Assembly: GCF_002192415.1 (NCBI RefSeq)
Contig: NZ_CP021780.1
Location: 7,688,001 to 7,752,000, forward strand
Length of the DNA stretch: 64,000 bases
From: Paenibacillus donghaensis
GTDB taxonomy: Bacteria > Bacillota > Bacilli > Paenibacillales > Paenibacillaceae
Reading direction: 5' to 3'
Positions 52,943-60,677 of the stretch are shown here, piece after piece. Under the pieces are notes generated by a model. That model was given only the letters and a program-made list of their open reading frames with translations, was not told the origin of the DNA and ran no database searches. A program made the translations under genes and the position numbers. The stretch's first letter is position 1, and each line of letters begins with the position of its first letter.

Positions 52943-53992
52943 TCACTTAGTTTCTTCCAGGTTCTCCGGATAACGCCCGAGAAATTGGATCATTTCCTCG
53001 GAGATTTGCCACTGGAAGACGGAGGTCAACAGCGGGTCCTCAAAAAAACCACGGACCGCCCGCAGATTAAACTCCGTGCTGTACGGAACAAACTGCTCCC
53101 TCGCTGCGCCAGTCCCCAGCAGCTGAAGATCGGCGGCGTGGGAGGGCTGGCCTGCAGCGAAATCGAAATCGGCAAGACGAAACAGCTTGCGCTGCGGATA
53201 ACGTGCCGTGCAGGCATGAAGCGTAAGCTGCTGCTGGTCGTAAACGAGACTGAAGACGGTGTCCTCCCGACGCGCCGCCTGGAGCAAGTCGAAGCCGAAG
53301 TCGATGGTGTCCTCCCGACGCGCCTGCAACGGGTCGAAGCCGAAGTCGACCACATCCTCATTGGCGGACAAGCTATCCAGCTGCCGGGTGACTTGCAGGA
53401 TACGCTCCATGGAGTTGCGGGCATAGTCATCCCACTCTGGCCAGGCCGCAGTATCAGCCTGAATTTCCTCTACGGCCTGAAGATAAGGCGTGTTCGCCAG
53501 TACAGGCAAGGGCAGCGGCTCACGGTGGACCAGCATATTGCCGTCGACAAATTCTAGGATTGTACAATCACCCGTACGATCGGCGATTACATAATGCAGC
53601 TTAGAGGTATTCTGACCGATACGGAGCTGCGAAGCGGCCTGCAGCACCTCTGGCACAGTCCGGCAGGTATCTAGCATGTATTGAATCCACTGCAGCTCGT
53701 TCAGGACCGGATGACCGGCCGGATCGGGGTATTCCGTCTGCCACAGTGTGGTCTGCTCCACCACCAGCCCGGCCTCATTCATCCCGCCATTCGGATATTC
53801 CTTGCCGACCTGGGTTACGGTAAGACTTCCATAGATTGAGACCCAGGAAGCGGGAGCGGCGGGGGGCATGATTGCAGCGGTTTTGCGTACCCCGCGTTGA
53901 TTGGAATATACGTAAACTCCTTCATATATTACATCCTGATTCTTGCAGATCATATGATTGCCCTGCAGCTTCAGATGTATAACCGTGCTCAT
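52943..53992 (-). CDS. Choloylglycine hydrolase/Ntn-type linear amide C-N hydrolase with Ser at the nucleophile position
   Basis: This 349-residue protein has the Ntn-hydrolase layout of the penicillin V acylase family: a conserved KNQDVIYEGVYVYSNQRGVRKTA region, NGGMNEAGLVVEQTTLWQTEYP and NELQWIQYMLDTCRTVPEVL. The mature N-terminal nucleophile is usually Cys2; here residue 2 is Ser (AGC). No signal peptide is present. An internal duplication at about residues 213-244 repeats DFGFDxLQxxRREDT. The start overlaps the stop of the upstream XRE gene by 4 nt (ATGA), with GGAGGAAGC ahead. Amide substrate unknown. Confidence 0.82.
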   Translation of the reverse strand: MSTVIHLKLQGNHMICKNQDVIYEGVYVYSNQRGVRKTAAIMPPAAPASWVSIYGSLTVTQVGKEYPNGGMNEAGLVVEQTTLWQTEYPDPAGHPVLNELQWIQYMLDTCRTVPEVLQAASQLRIGQNTSKLHYVIADRTGDCTILEFVDGNMLVHREPLPLPVLANTPYLQAVEEIQADTAAWPEWDDYARNSMERILQVTRQLDSLSANEDVVDFGFDPLQARREDTIDFGFDLLQAARREDTVFSLVYDQQQLTLHACTARYPQRKLFRLADFDFAAGQPSHAADLQLLGTGAAREQFVPYSTEFNLRAVRGFFEDPLLTSVFQWQISEEMIQFLGRYPENLEETK

Positions 53993-54483
53993 GCTTCCTC
54001 CTCCTTCTGCAGCAGCAGCTTCTCCAGCTGTGCGGTGTTCCCGGTCTCCACCTGGTCAAGGAATGCTGCGCAAAGCTTGCCAACAGAGGGTTCACCCAAT
54101 TCTAGCAGGGCAGTAAATCTATCCACTTGCTGCGCCTGGGCTCTCTCGCGGCGTAAGTGGGCAAGCTTCTCGCGGTAACCGTCCTGATCTGCGCCGTCTT
54201 CAGCAGCCTCAAGCTGCTGCTCCAGGACAAGAAGCTGGATATCCAGCTTCAGCTCGGTGGTAAGCTCCCGCAAATAGTGATTGCCGCCGATCAGGAGGTG
54301 TGGAGCGATTTTGAAATAATCAGCCAGCAGGCTCAGACGTTCTTCGGGAACCGGACGCCGTTTCTTGACCCAGTCAGAGAACTGCTGTGGTGTAACCCCG
54401 AGATCCTTGCATACCTTGGTATAGGAGACCTGATGGACCATTGCCAAATATTGCAGTGTGGTTAGAGCATGAGTGTTATTCAT
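53989..54483 (-). CDS. XRE-type helix-turn-helix transcriptional regulator
   Basis: This 164-residue protein has an N-terminal helix-turn-helix: LAMVHQVSYTKVCKDLGVTPQQFSDWVKKRRPVPEERLSLLADYF, followed by a charged helical C-terminal region (KLDIQLLVLEQQLEAAEDGADQDGYREKLAHLRRERAQ) that could form a coiled coil. ATG 54483 follows AAAGGA at 8 nt; ATG 54492 is in frame. The promoter and a large inverted repeat lie just upstream, implying self-repression. Cotranscribed with the Ntn hydrolase. Confidence 0.85.
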   Translation of the reverse strand: MNNTHALTTLQYLAMVHQVSYTKVCKDLGVTPQQFSDWVKKRRPVPEERLSLLADYFKIAPHLLIGGNHYLRELTTELKLDIQLLVLEQQLEAAEDGADQDGYREKLAHLRRERAQAQQVDRFTALLELGEPSVGKLCAAFLDQVETGNTAQLEKLLLQKEEEA

Positions 54484-54492
54484 TTGCATCAT

Positions 54493-54544
54493 CCTTTGAC
54501 ATATAATATGTCGATTATAGCATTGACATATTATATGTCAAAGG
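54493..54544 (-). promoter_or_regulatory. Consensus promoter inside a 20-bp perfect inverted-repeat operator
   Basis: CCTTTGACATATAATATGTC (54493-54512) and its exact inverted copy (54525-54544) are separated by 12 nt. On the minus strand TTGACA (54541-54536) and TATAAT (54519-54514) are spaced by 16 nt, so the promoter is perfect and wholly inside the operator. Each arm is itself almost palindromic (GACATATAATATGTC). Confidence 0.85.
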
Positions 54545-54556
54545 TAAATTGCCACG

Positions 54557-54600
54557 CAAAAAAGGGTACCCCCAGCGCTTACGCCAGGTGATACCCTTAT
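54557..54600 (-). terminator. Terminator of sodA
   Basis: On the minus strand AAGGGTATCACCTGGCG is followed by a loop and CGCTGGGGGTACCCTT, then TTTTGC, a strong factor-independent signal between the sodA stop and the divergent operator. Confidence 0.85.
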
Positions 54601-54629
54601 ATTGTGCATGCAGTTATAGAAAATGTTGC

Positions 54630-55238
54630 TTATTTGGAGCTTTCGTAGCGTTTGCCAACTTCTGCCCAGTTCACTACATTCCAGAAAGCCTTGATGTACT
54701 CAGGGCGTTTGTTCTGGTAGTTGAGATAGTAGGCATGCTCCCATACATCCAGACCAAGAATTGGCGTTGCGCCTTCGCTGATCGGATTATCCTGGTTAGG
54801 TGTGCTGGTTACAGCCAGTTTGCCGTCCTTGACAACCAGCCAAGCCCAGCCGCTCCCGAAGCGAGTAGTAGCTGCAGCTGCGAAATCCTCTTTGAATTTA
54901 TCTAAGCCGCCCAGCTCGCTGTCGATAGCAGCAGCCAAAGCGCCTGTAGGTGCGCCGCCGCCGTCTGGTCCGATAACTTCCCAGAACAGAGTGTGGTTGG
55001 CATGTCCGCCGCCATTGTTGCGTACCGCGGTGCGGATTGCTTCAGGAACAGCGTTCAGGTCGGTAAGCAGCTCTTCAATGCTTTTGTTCTGCAGTTCAGG
55101 TGCCTTTTCCAGAGCAGCGTTCAGGTTCGTCACATAAGTATTATGGTGTCTGTCATGATGAATCTCCATCGTCAGAGCGTCGATATGCGGTTCGAGTGCG
55201 TTGTTCGAATAAGGAAGTGCCGGTAATTGAAATGCCAT
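54630..55238 (-). CDS. sodA: Superoxide dismutase, Mn/Fe type (SodA)
   Basis: This 202-residue protein has all four metal ligands: His27 (EIHHDRHH), His82 (NHTLFW), Asp164 and His168 (DVWEHAYY). [13 protein letters not shown] and the motif GSGWAWLV with RFGSG support the Mn/Fe family. It dismutates superoxide in the cytoplasm. CAGGAGGG lies upstream of the ATG. Length is normal. A second, fused SOD domain is encoded at 59412. Confidence 0.95.
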   Translation of the reverse strand: MAFQLPALPYSNNALEPHIDALTMEIHHDRHHNTYVTNLNAALEKAPELQNKSIEELLTDLNAVPEAIRTAVRNNGGGHANHTLFWEVIGPDGGGAPTGALAAAIDSELGGLDKFKEDFAAAATTRFGSGWAWLVVKDGKLAVTSTPNQDNPISEGATPILGLDVWEHAYYLNYQNKRPEYIKAFWNVVNWAEVGKRYESSK

Positions 55239-55780
55239 TGGAAAAATCCCTCCTGAGTTTTGATGTTATAGTGTAATTAACCCATATGCTACTTCTATTA
55301 AACCGTATCTGGAAACATAATGCAACACTAAACAAACAATATTGTTTACAAAGTCTGCCGCAGTGCCAATTACCTGTCCGAAGCCTTTGTCTGAATGCAA
55401 GATATAAAATTCCGCAGTTTACAATAATTTATACTGTCTTTAATCCGTTATTTACATATCTGTGTAACATTTAATAATGTAAACGCTTAATATCAAGCGC
55501 TTTCAAAAGAAAAATGGTGATATCGCGAGAAAAGTGTGTTTTAATAGATTTAAAAGCAGGTATTCCTCGATTTTTGCGGATTAAAGAACTTTTTTATCTG
55601 TTCAGCCCAAACTGAACATTTCTTTAATTACAATACTATCGTCATATTTTAACCGTTTCGGCGATCTCTTCGAAATGATATCCACAGCTGCTTTAAGTAT
55701 GTTTTTTCTCTTTCCAAAGTGTTATGGGAACTCCTTCTTTTTGTAAAACTCTAAGCCATAGAAAAGGGAGATTGTAAAGA
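55239..55780. other. A+T-rich divergent control region of sodA and a GNAT gene
   Basis: No gene is seen in this 540-bp stretch. TGTAAACGCTTAATATCAAGCGCTTTC near 55478 has a dyad pattern AAACGCTT/AAGCGCTTT that partly resembles a CcpA (cre) site but misses the last consensus bases. Several TATAAT-like hexamers occur without clear partners. Confidence 0.35.
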
Positions 55781-56200
55781 ATGCACGTACGTTCCTTTCA
55801 ATTAAGCGACGTTAGCCCTGTGACTGAACTGCTGCAGACCGCATTATCGGAAGAATGTTTCGAGAATACCATCGAGCCTTTCTCCAGGCAGCTCTCATGG
55901 GATTCGGATCTCATTGTAGTTGCTGAGGATGAAGGAGAGCTTGTTGGTGCAATCATTGGCACGATCGAGAAGAATCACGGCTGTTATTTCCGCGTCGCCG
56001 TCCATCCTGATTACCGCCGCAGAGGGATAGGCAGAAGTCTTGTTACAGCTATGGAACACAAATTCCAGGCCCGTAAGGTCAGCGGTATTTTTGTAGCCGT
56101 TGATGAGCACAACTCCTTCGCATTGCCGCTGTATGAAGCGATGGGCTATAACGAGAACCAGATTTTCAAATCCGTTCGCAAGCTAAGCATTGTAGGCTGA
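55781..56200 (+). CDS. GNAT-family N-acetyltransferase
   Basis: This 139-residue protein has MHVRSFQLSDVSPVTELLQTAL, then VAEDEGELVGAIIGTI, and the acetyl-CoA motif FRVAVHPDYRRRGIGRSLVTAMEHKF (R/Q-x-x-G-x-G/A), with NSFALPLYEAMGYNENQ at the end. This is the single-domain RimI/YlbP style. The target is unknown. AAAGGGAG precedes the ATG. It is isolated from the next gene by about 195 bp. Confidence 0.87.
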   Translation: MHVRSFQLSDVSPVTELLQTALSEECFENTIEPFSRQLSWDSDLIVVAEDEGELVGAIIGTIEKNHGCYFRVAVHPDYRRRGIGRSLVTAMEHKFQARKVSGIFVAVDEHNSFALPLYEAMGYNENQIFKSVRKLSIVG

Positions 56201-56395
56201 ACCGGTATTCATTCTCCGGCAGTGCGTAAGCGGAAACATTTTCATACAGAGAACTATAGCGACTGCATAGTCTGTTCCATTATACTGAAGCATATCTTTC
56301 CGCGTCCATTGCAAATGGCCGGGAGATATGCTTTTCTATTGTTATATGTTCTGATTACGCACGCGAAGTTTATTAACAAGGCGAGAGGGTGACCT

Positions 56396-57013
56396 ATGAG
56401 CCAGGGGCTTGAACCGTTATCCATGCGCAGCCGTAAGCACAGATACAGATCTGCCACACACAGAGCCTCCAGGTCTGCTTGGGGACCGAGATGGGTCAGG
56501 GAGCTGAAGGATTGGCTGATCACCGGAGCTGTGGTTTTTGTGGTGATGTCGCTGCTTAATATGTTTGTGTTTAATCTATCAACGGTAATCGGCCAGTCGA
56601 TGCAGCCTACTTTATGGGAAGGGGAGCGTCTCTTCATCAACAAAATCACACTTTCCTTCTCTACGCCCGAACGCGGCGATGTGATTGTGCTGCATGATCC
56701 AAGTACCGGACCGGACCAGAAGGAATATCTGGTGAAACGGGTAGTCGGTCTGCCTGGCGACACGGTTGAAGTGCGCGAGCATCAGCTGGTTGTGAATGGT
56801 GCGCCGGTGGTGGAGCCGTACATTGATACAGAGATCGAAGATCCTGATTTTGGCGAATTGACTGTGGAGCAGGGACGTTATTTCGTGATGGGCGATAACC
56901 GCCGCGCGGGAGCAAGCAAGGACAGCCGCTATTTCGGGGCGGTGCCGGAGGATATTATCGTTGGGATCGCTTCCTATATTTGGTGGCCGCTGTCCAAGTT
57001 GAGTTCTCTATAA
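56396..57013 (+). CDS. lepB: Signal peptidase I
   Basis: This 205-residue protein has a basic N-terminus, one transmembrane helix (about 41-58), the catalytic Ser68 in VIGQSMQPTLWEGER and Lys114 in YLVKRVVGLPGDTV. FVMGDNRRAGASKDSRYFGAVP is the third conserved box. The protease cuts signal peptides on the outer face of the membrane. The single N-terminal anchor is the Gram-positive form. GAGAGGGTGACC precedes the ATG. Confidence 0.94.
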   Translation: MSQGLEPLSMRSRKHRYRSATHRASRSAWGPRWVRELKDWLITGAVVFVVMSLLNMFVFNLSTVIGQSMQPTLWEGERLFINKITLSFSTPERGDVIVLHDPSTGPDQKEYLVKRVVGLPGDTVEVREHQLVVNGAPVVEPYIDTEIEDPDFGELTVEQGRYFVMGDNRRAGASKDSRYFGAVPEDIIVGIASYIWWPLSKLSSL

Positions 57014-57037
57014 TGTAGGAAGAGGAGGAAGGCGGAA

Positions 57038-58234
57038 ATGAACAATTATAATCAGTCAGCATATGCAGCTCCGCCTTCGCAATGGACTAAGCTTAAGGCG
57101 GAGCTGCAGGAGGCAGCATCATCCCTTGGGATTGACAGTATCGGATTTGCTACGGCAGAGCCGTTTCTATATTTGAAAAGCATTCTGCAGCAGCACCGGG
57201 ACAACGGGTATGAATCCGGCTTTGAAGAGCCAGACTTGAACAAAAGAACGGTTCCGGCCTTGCCGAACGGGGAACAGCCGTTGTCCATTATTGCCATTGC
57301 TGTAGCGTATCCCTCCAAGCTTGTGGACCCGCCCAAGTCGGAGCCTGGGGCAAGGCGGGGGATCCTTGCCCGCGCTTCCTGGGGCCAGGATTATCATCAT
57401 GTGCTGCGCGAAGCGCTGATGAAGCTGGAGACCTATATCCGCGAGCGTGTACCCGGAGCTGTGCTGGAGAGCATGGTCGATACCGGCGTGCTGGTGGACC
57501 GGGCGGTTGCCGAACGGGCGGGCATCGGCTTCAGCGCCAAGAACTGCGCCGTGATCTCCCCGCAGTGGGGCTCTTGGATCTATTTGGGCGAAATGGTCAC
57601 CAACCTTCCGTTCCCTCCCGATGTTCCCGTCGAAGAAGGCTGCGGAGACTGCACGAAATGTATTGATGCTTGCCCTACCGGCGCACTAGTAGGTCCCGGA
57701 CAGCTGAATGCACAGGCTTGTATTTCTTATCTGACGCAGACCAAAGGCTTCCTCAGCGAGGAGCATATGACGAAGATCGGCAACCGGCTCTACGGCTGCG
57801 ATACGTGCCAGGTGGTCTGTCCGCACAACCGGGGCAAGAACTGGGATCACCGTCCCCAGCTGCTGCCTGATCCGGAGATCGTGAAGCCGCTGCTGCTGCC
57901 GATGCTTGATCTAAGCAACCGCGAATTCAAGGAACAGTTCGGCAGCAGCTCGGCAGCCTGGAGAGGCAAGAAGCCATTGCAGCGCAATGCGGTGATTGCC
58001 CTTGGGAATTTCAAGGATAAGACTGCTGTGCCCAAGCTGACCGAGGTGCTGCTTAAGGATATCCGGCCGGAAATGCGTGGCACAGCTGCCTGGGCACTGG
58101 GACGCATTGGCGGCAGTGATGCGCTGAGTGCGGTGAGACAGGCTATCCAGCATGAGGAGGACCCGGAGGTCTGCGCAATGCTGGAGCGGGCAGAGCAAGT
58201 GCTCCTGGGAGGGGCCGAAGCACAGGAAGATTGA
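57038..58234 (+). CDS. queG: Epoxyqueuosine reductase (QueG)
   Basis: This 398-residue iron-sulfur and cobalamin-dependent enzyme has two [4Fe-4S] ferredoxin motifs: CGDCTKCIDACPTGAL around residues 202-217 and CDTCQVVCPHN around 252-262. The N-terminal region IDSIGFATAEPF and VDTGVLVDRAVAERAGIGF is family-typical, and a HEAT-like repeat closes the C-terminus (AAWALGRIGGSDALSAVRQAI). It reduces epoxyqueuosine to queuosine in tRNA. GAGGAGG lies before the ATG, 24 nt after lepB. Confidence 0.94.
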   Translation: MNNYNQSAYAAPPSQWTKLKAELQEAASSLGIDSIGFATAEPFLYLKSILQQHRDNGYESGFEEPDLNKRTVPALPNGEQPLSIIAIAVAYPSKLVDPPKSEPGARRGILARASWGQDYHHVLREALMKLETYIRERVPGAVLESMVDTGVLVDRAVAERAGIGFSAKNCAVISPQWGSWIYLGEMVTNLPFPPDVPVEEGCGDCTKCIDACPTGALVGPGQLNAQACISYLTQTKGFLSEEHMTKIGNRLYGCDTCQVVCPHNRGKNWDHRPQLLPDPEIVKPLLLPMLDLSNREFKEQFGSSSAAWRGKKPLQRNAVIALGNFKDKTAVPKLTEVLLKDIRPEMRGTAAWALGRIGGSDALSAVRQAIQHEEDPEVCAMLERAEQVLLGGAEAQED

Positions 58235-58341
58235 GCGATGGCTATGAAACTAAATCCAATTGCTGTCCAGTTCTTGAAATGCTATGATAGATTCGCGCGC
58301 CCTTGGCGTTGTAGACAATAGAGTGCAGAGGTGGATTCTAG

Positions 58342-58596
58342 ATGAATATTGCATTACCCATTATTACTCTGGTTGTTGGTCTGATCGGCGGCTTTTTTAT
58401 TGGTGTATATTATCTGCGCAGACAGATGACTAGCATGCAGAATGATCCTGAAATGCTGCAGAAGGTTGCCAAGCAAATGGGATACAACCTTAACGGCAAG
58501 CAAATGCAGCGTGCCCAGCAGATGATGAAGAACAATCCTCAACAGCCTGGACGCGCACCGGCGGCAGCCAAAGGAAATAAACGCAAGAGTAAGTAA
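58342..58596 (+). CDS. yneF: YneF family (UPF0154) membrane protein
   Basis: This 84-residue protein has one N-terminal transmembrane helix (IALPIITLVVGLIGGFFIGVYYL), then a conserved polar block RQMTSMQNDPEMLQKVAKQMGYNLNGKQMQRAQQMM and a Lys-rich tail. UPF0154/YneF proteins are widespread in Firmicutes, mostly unstudied. A GAGGTGG site precedes the ATG. The function is unknown. It stands between queG and folE. Confidence 0.9.
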   Translation: MNIALPIITLVVGLIGGFFIGVYYLRRQMTSMQNDPEMLQKVAKQMGYNLNGKQMQRAQQMMKNNPQQPGRAPAAAKGNKRKSK

Positions 58597-58650
58597 TTGC
58601 CGAATCAGGCAGAATAAGAGAACTTGTTGTTTTTGGAAGGGGGAGGCTTC

Positions 58651-59244
58651 ATGGGGGGAATCAAGGAATATATCAACGGCAAGGTTGCCGGCAACCGGGA
58701 ACAGATTGAATATCACGTTTCCAAAATACTGGAATTGATTGGTGAGGATACAAGGCGCGAGGGATTGCTGGAGACGCCGGCACGTGTTACGCGGATGTAT
58801 GAGGAGATATTTGGCGGCTATTCAGTGGATCCCCGGGAGGCGCTCGGTGTAACTTTTGATGAGTCTCATGAAGAGCTGGTGATCGTTAAGGATATTGTTT
58901 ATTATAGCCAGTGCGAGCACCATATGGCCCCTTTCTTCGGTAAAGTGCATATCGGTTATATTCCGAGTGGACGCATTGCCGGACTGAGCAAGCTGGCCCG
59001 TCTGGTGGAAGCGGTCAGCCGGCGGCTGCAGGTGCAGGAGCGGATCACGGCGCAGATCGCCGACATTATGACGGAAGTGCTGAACCCACACGGTGTAATT
59101 GTCGTGGTAGAAGGCGAACATCTCTGTATGTGTGCCCGTGGTGTGAAGAAGCCGGGAAGCAAGACGGTAACCATGGCATCCCGGGGAAGTTTCCGTGAAG
59201 ATGCTGCTGCCCGTGCTGAATTCCTGTCCTTGATCAAAGAATAG
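58651..59244 (+). CDS. folE: GTP cyclohydrolase I (FolE)
   Basis: This 197-residue protein shows [29 protein letters not shown], the zinc-binding [18 protein letters not shown] (Cys-x2-His type) and the second zinc Cys in [14 protein letters not shown]. These are the FolE-1 signature. It converts GTP to 7,8-dihydroneopterin triphosphate, the first step of folate and queuosine-precursor synthesis, which fits the nearby queG. ATG 58651 follows GGGAGG; the frame opens at 58624. Confidence 0.94.
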   Translation: MGGIKEYINGKVAGNREQIEYHVSKILELIGEDTRREGLLETPARVTRMYEEIFGGYSVDPREALGVTFDESHEELVIVKDIVYYSQCEHHMAPFFGKVHIGYIPSGRIAGLSKLARLVEAVSRRLQVQERITAQIADIMTEVLNPHGVIVVVEGEHLCMCARGVKKPGSKTVTMASRGSFREDAAARAEFLSLIKE

Positions 59245-59274
59245 AGCAAGAACCATAGTATGGGAAGATAAATA

Positions 59275-59304
59275 GAACCCGGCTCAGGTGAGCCGGGTTC
59301 TTCT
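59275..59304. terminator. Terminator between folE and the SOD fusion gene
   Basis: The perfect 11-bp arms GAACCCGGCTC and GAGCCGGGTTC enclose AGGT, followed by TTCTAG. It fits folE. Confidence 0.85.
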
Positions 59305-59411
59305 AGTGTGCAACATGTATAATGCGGTTCAGCAACTCCTGAAGCTGCATGTACATATCTAAACAGGCCTGAACAAGCGGCCTAGTATAACCTGCGGCTG
59401 CCGCTCTGTTC

Positions 59412-60641
59412 TTAGTAGGGCTGCCAGGCCAGCTTGCTCGCGGCAGCATATCGTTCGGACACCTGCCGCCAGTTGACCACCTTCCACCAATCCTTGATGT
59501 AATCGCCGCGTTTGTTCTGGTGCTTGAGGTAATAGGCATGCTCCCATACATCCAGGGCAAGCAGCGGGATTACATCCCACTGGGACAGGTTCTGATGTTT
59601 CTCCGCAGTCAGAATCTCGAGTCTGCGGCTGCGTGGGCTCCAGACCAGGATGGCCCAGCCGCCGCCTTCCACCTTCTCCGCCGCTTCGCTGAACTGGCGT
59701 TTGAAGGCGTCGAAGCTGCCGAAGCTGCGCCCAATCTCTGCCAGCAGCGCTCCTGTGGGCCGCCCGCCGCCCTGTGGGGACATGATTGTCCAGAAGAGCG
59801 TGTGCAGGTAATGCCCGGCTCCGTGGAAGGCCAGCTCACGTTCCCAATGCTTAACGAGGTCGAAGTCGCCGCTTGTTCGGGCGTCTGCAAGCTTCAGCTC
59901 AGCCTTGTTGAGGCCATCTACATAACTCTTGTGGTGGATGTCATGGTGGATACGCATCGTCTTCTCGTCGATATATGGCTCCAGCGCATTATAGGCATAA
60001 GGCAGTGGGGGAAGGGTATGTCCGCCTATGGGTACCGAACCGGGCTCACGCACACTGGAGGAAGGGGCCGCTGCCGTTGATACGGAAGCAGGCTGCAGTG
60101 AGCTTTTCTGGGCTGTCGGTTGGTCACCGGCAGGCTGCGGCAGCTCGCTGTCGCTTCTCATAGCGCGGGACAGCTGGCCTGCCTGGCTAAGGGATTCCAG
60201 CATCGCGAGGAAATACTGGCTTTCGCGGATGAAATGCAGCAGTACCACACTGGATAGAGGCTGGGCGTTTACTGCCGGACTGCTCTCCATCATGGCGTAC
60301 AGCTGGCGGATGAATTCATGGGACTGGGTACAGGCGATGTAGATCAGCTGCTCCGTTTCAGGAATAAGGTGAGAGGAACCGGGGGGGACCGGGGCAACCG
60401 CCGATTCCAGCAGCTGCGCCGCTGCCTGCGAGGTGGCGGCAAACACTGCGGCCCACTCATTCAGCAGCTTCACATAAGGCTCCTCCAACTGCGGGATCAG
60501 CGCCTTGATGACCACGGTATGCTCTTTCTCCTGGTTCTTCCAGAATACAATTTCCTCCAGAATGCGCGCAGGCATCATTGGACCGTATACATATAGCATT
60601 TTACATACAAACCTCCCGTCATAAGTCTTCAGGCGGTTCAT
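59412..60641 (-). CDS. DUF2935-superoxide dismutase fusion protein
   Basis: The N-terminal 150 residues (MMPARILEEIVFWKNQEKEHTVVI ... HFIRESQYFLAMLESL) form a helical DUF2935-like domain with E-x-x-FW-x-x-x-x-x-H motifs able to bind two metals. A Ser/Pro/Ala linker (about 165-205) leads to a full Mn/Fe SOD domain: [54 protein letters not shown]. All metal ligands are present. ATG 60599 is a likely alternative start (395 aa), as GGGAGG lies 12 nt before it. Cytoplasmic or spore-related SOD. Confidence 0.85.
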   Translation of the reverse strand: MNRLKTYDGRFVCKMLYVYGPMMPARILEEIVFWKNQEKEHTVVIKALIPQLEEPYVKLLNEWAAVFAATSQAAAQLLESAVAPVPPGSSHLIPETEQLIYIACTQSHEFIRQLYAMMESSPAVNAQPLSSVVLLHFIRESQYFLAMLESLSQAGQLSRAMRSDSELPQPAGDQPTAQKSSLQPASVSTAAAPSSSVREPGSVPIGGHTLPPLPYAYNALEPYIDEKTMRIHHDIHHKSYVDGLNKAELKLADARTSGDFDLVKHWERELAFHGAGHYLHTLFWTIMSPQGGGRPTGALLAEIGRSFGSFDAFKRQFSEAAEKVEGGGWAILVWSPRSRRLEILTAEKHQNLSQWDVIPLLALDVWEHAYYLKHQNKRGDYIKDWWKVVNWRQVSERYAAASKLAWQPY

Positions 60642-60675
60642 TATATGAACGGCTGGAGCATCTTATGACGGGAGG
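60612..60675 (-). promoter_or_regulatory. Hairpin that covers the Shine-Dalgarno sequence of the SOD fusion gene
   Basis: The perfect 14-bp arms CCTCCCGTCATAAG (60612-60625) and CTTATGACGGGAGG (60662-60675) enclose 36 nt. On the minus strand the second arm contains GGGAGG, the ribosome binding site before ATG 60599, and the loop contains ATG 60641. It may mask translation or act as the terminator of the upstream hydrolase. Confidence 0.6.
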
Positions 60676-60677
60676 AG

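Noticed and set aside
55475..55505. CcpA (cre) site
   Set aside because: Only the first part fits the consensus; kept as a weak remark.
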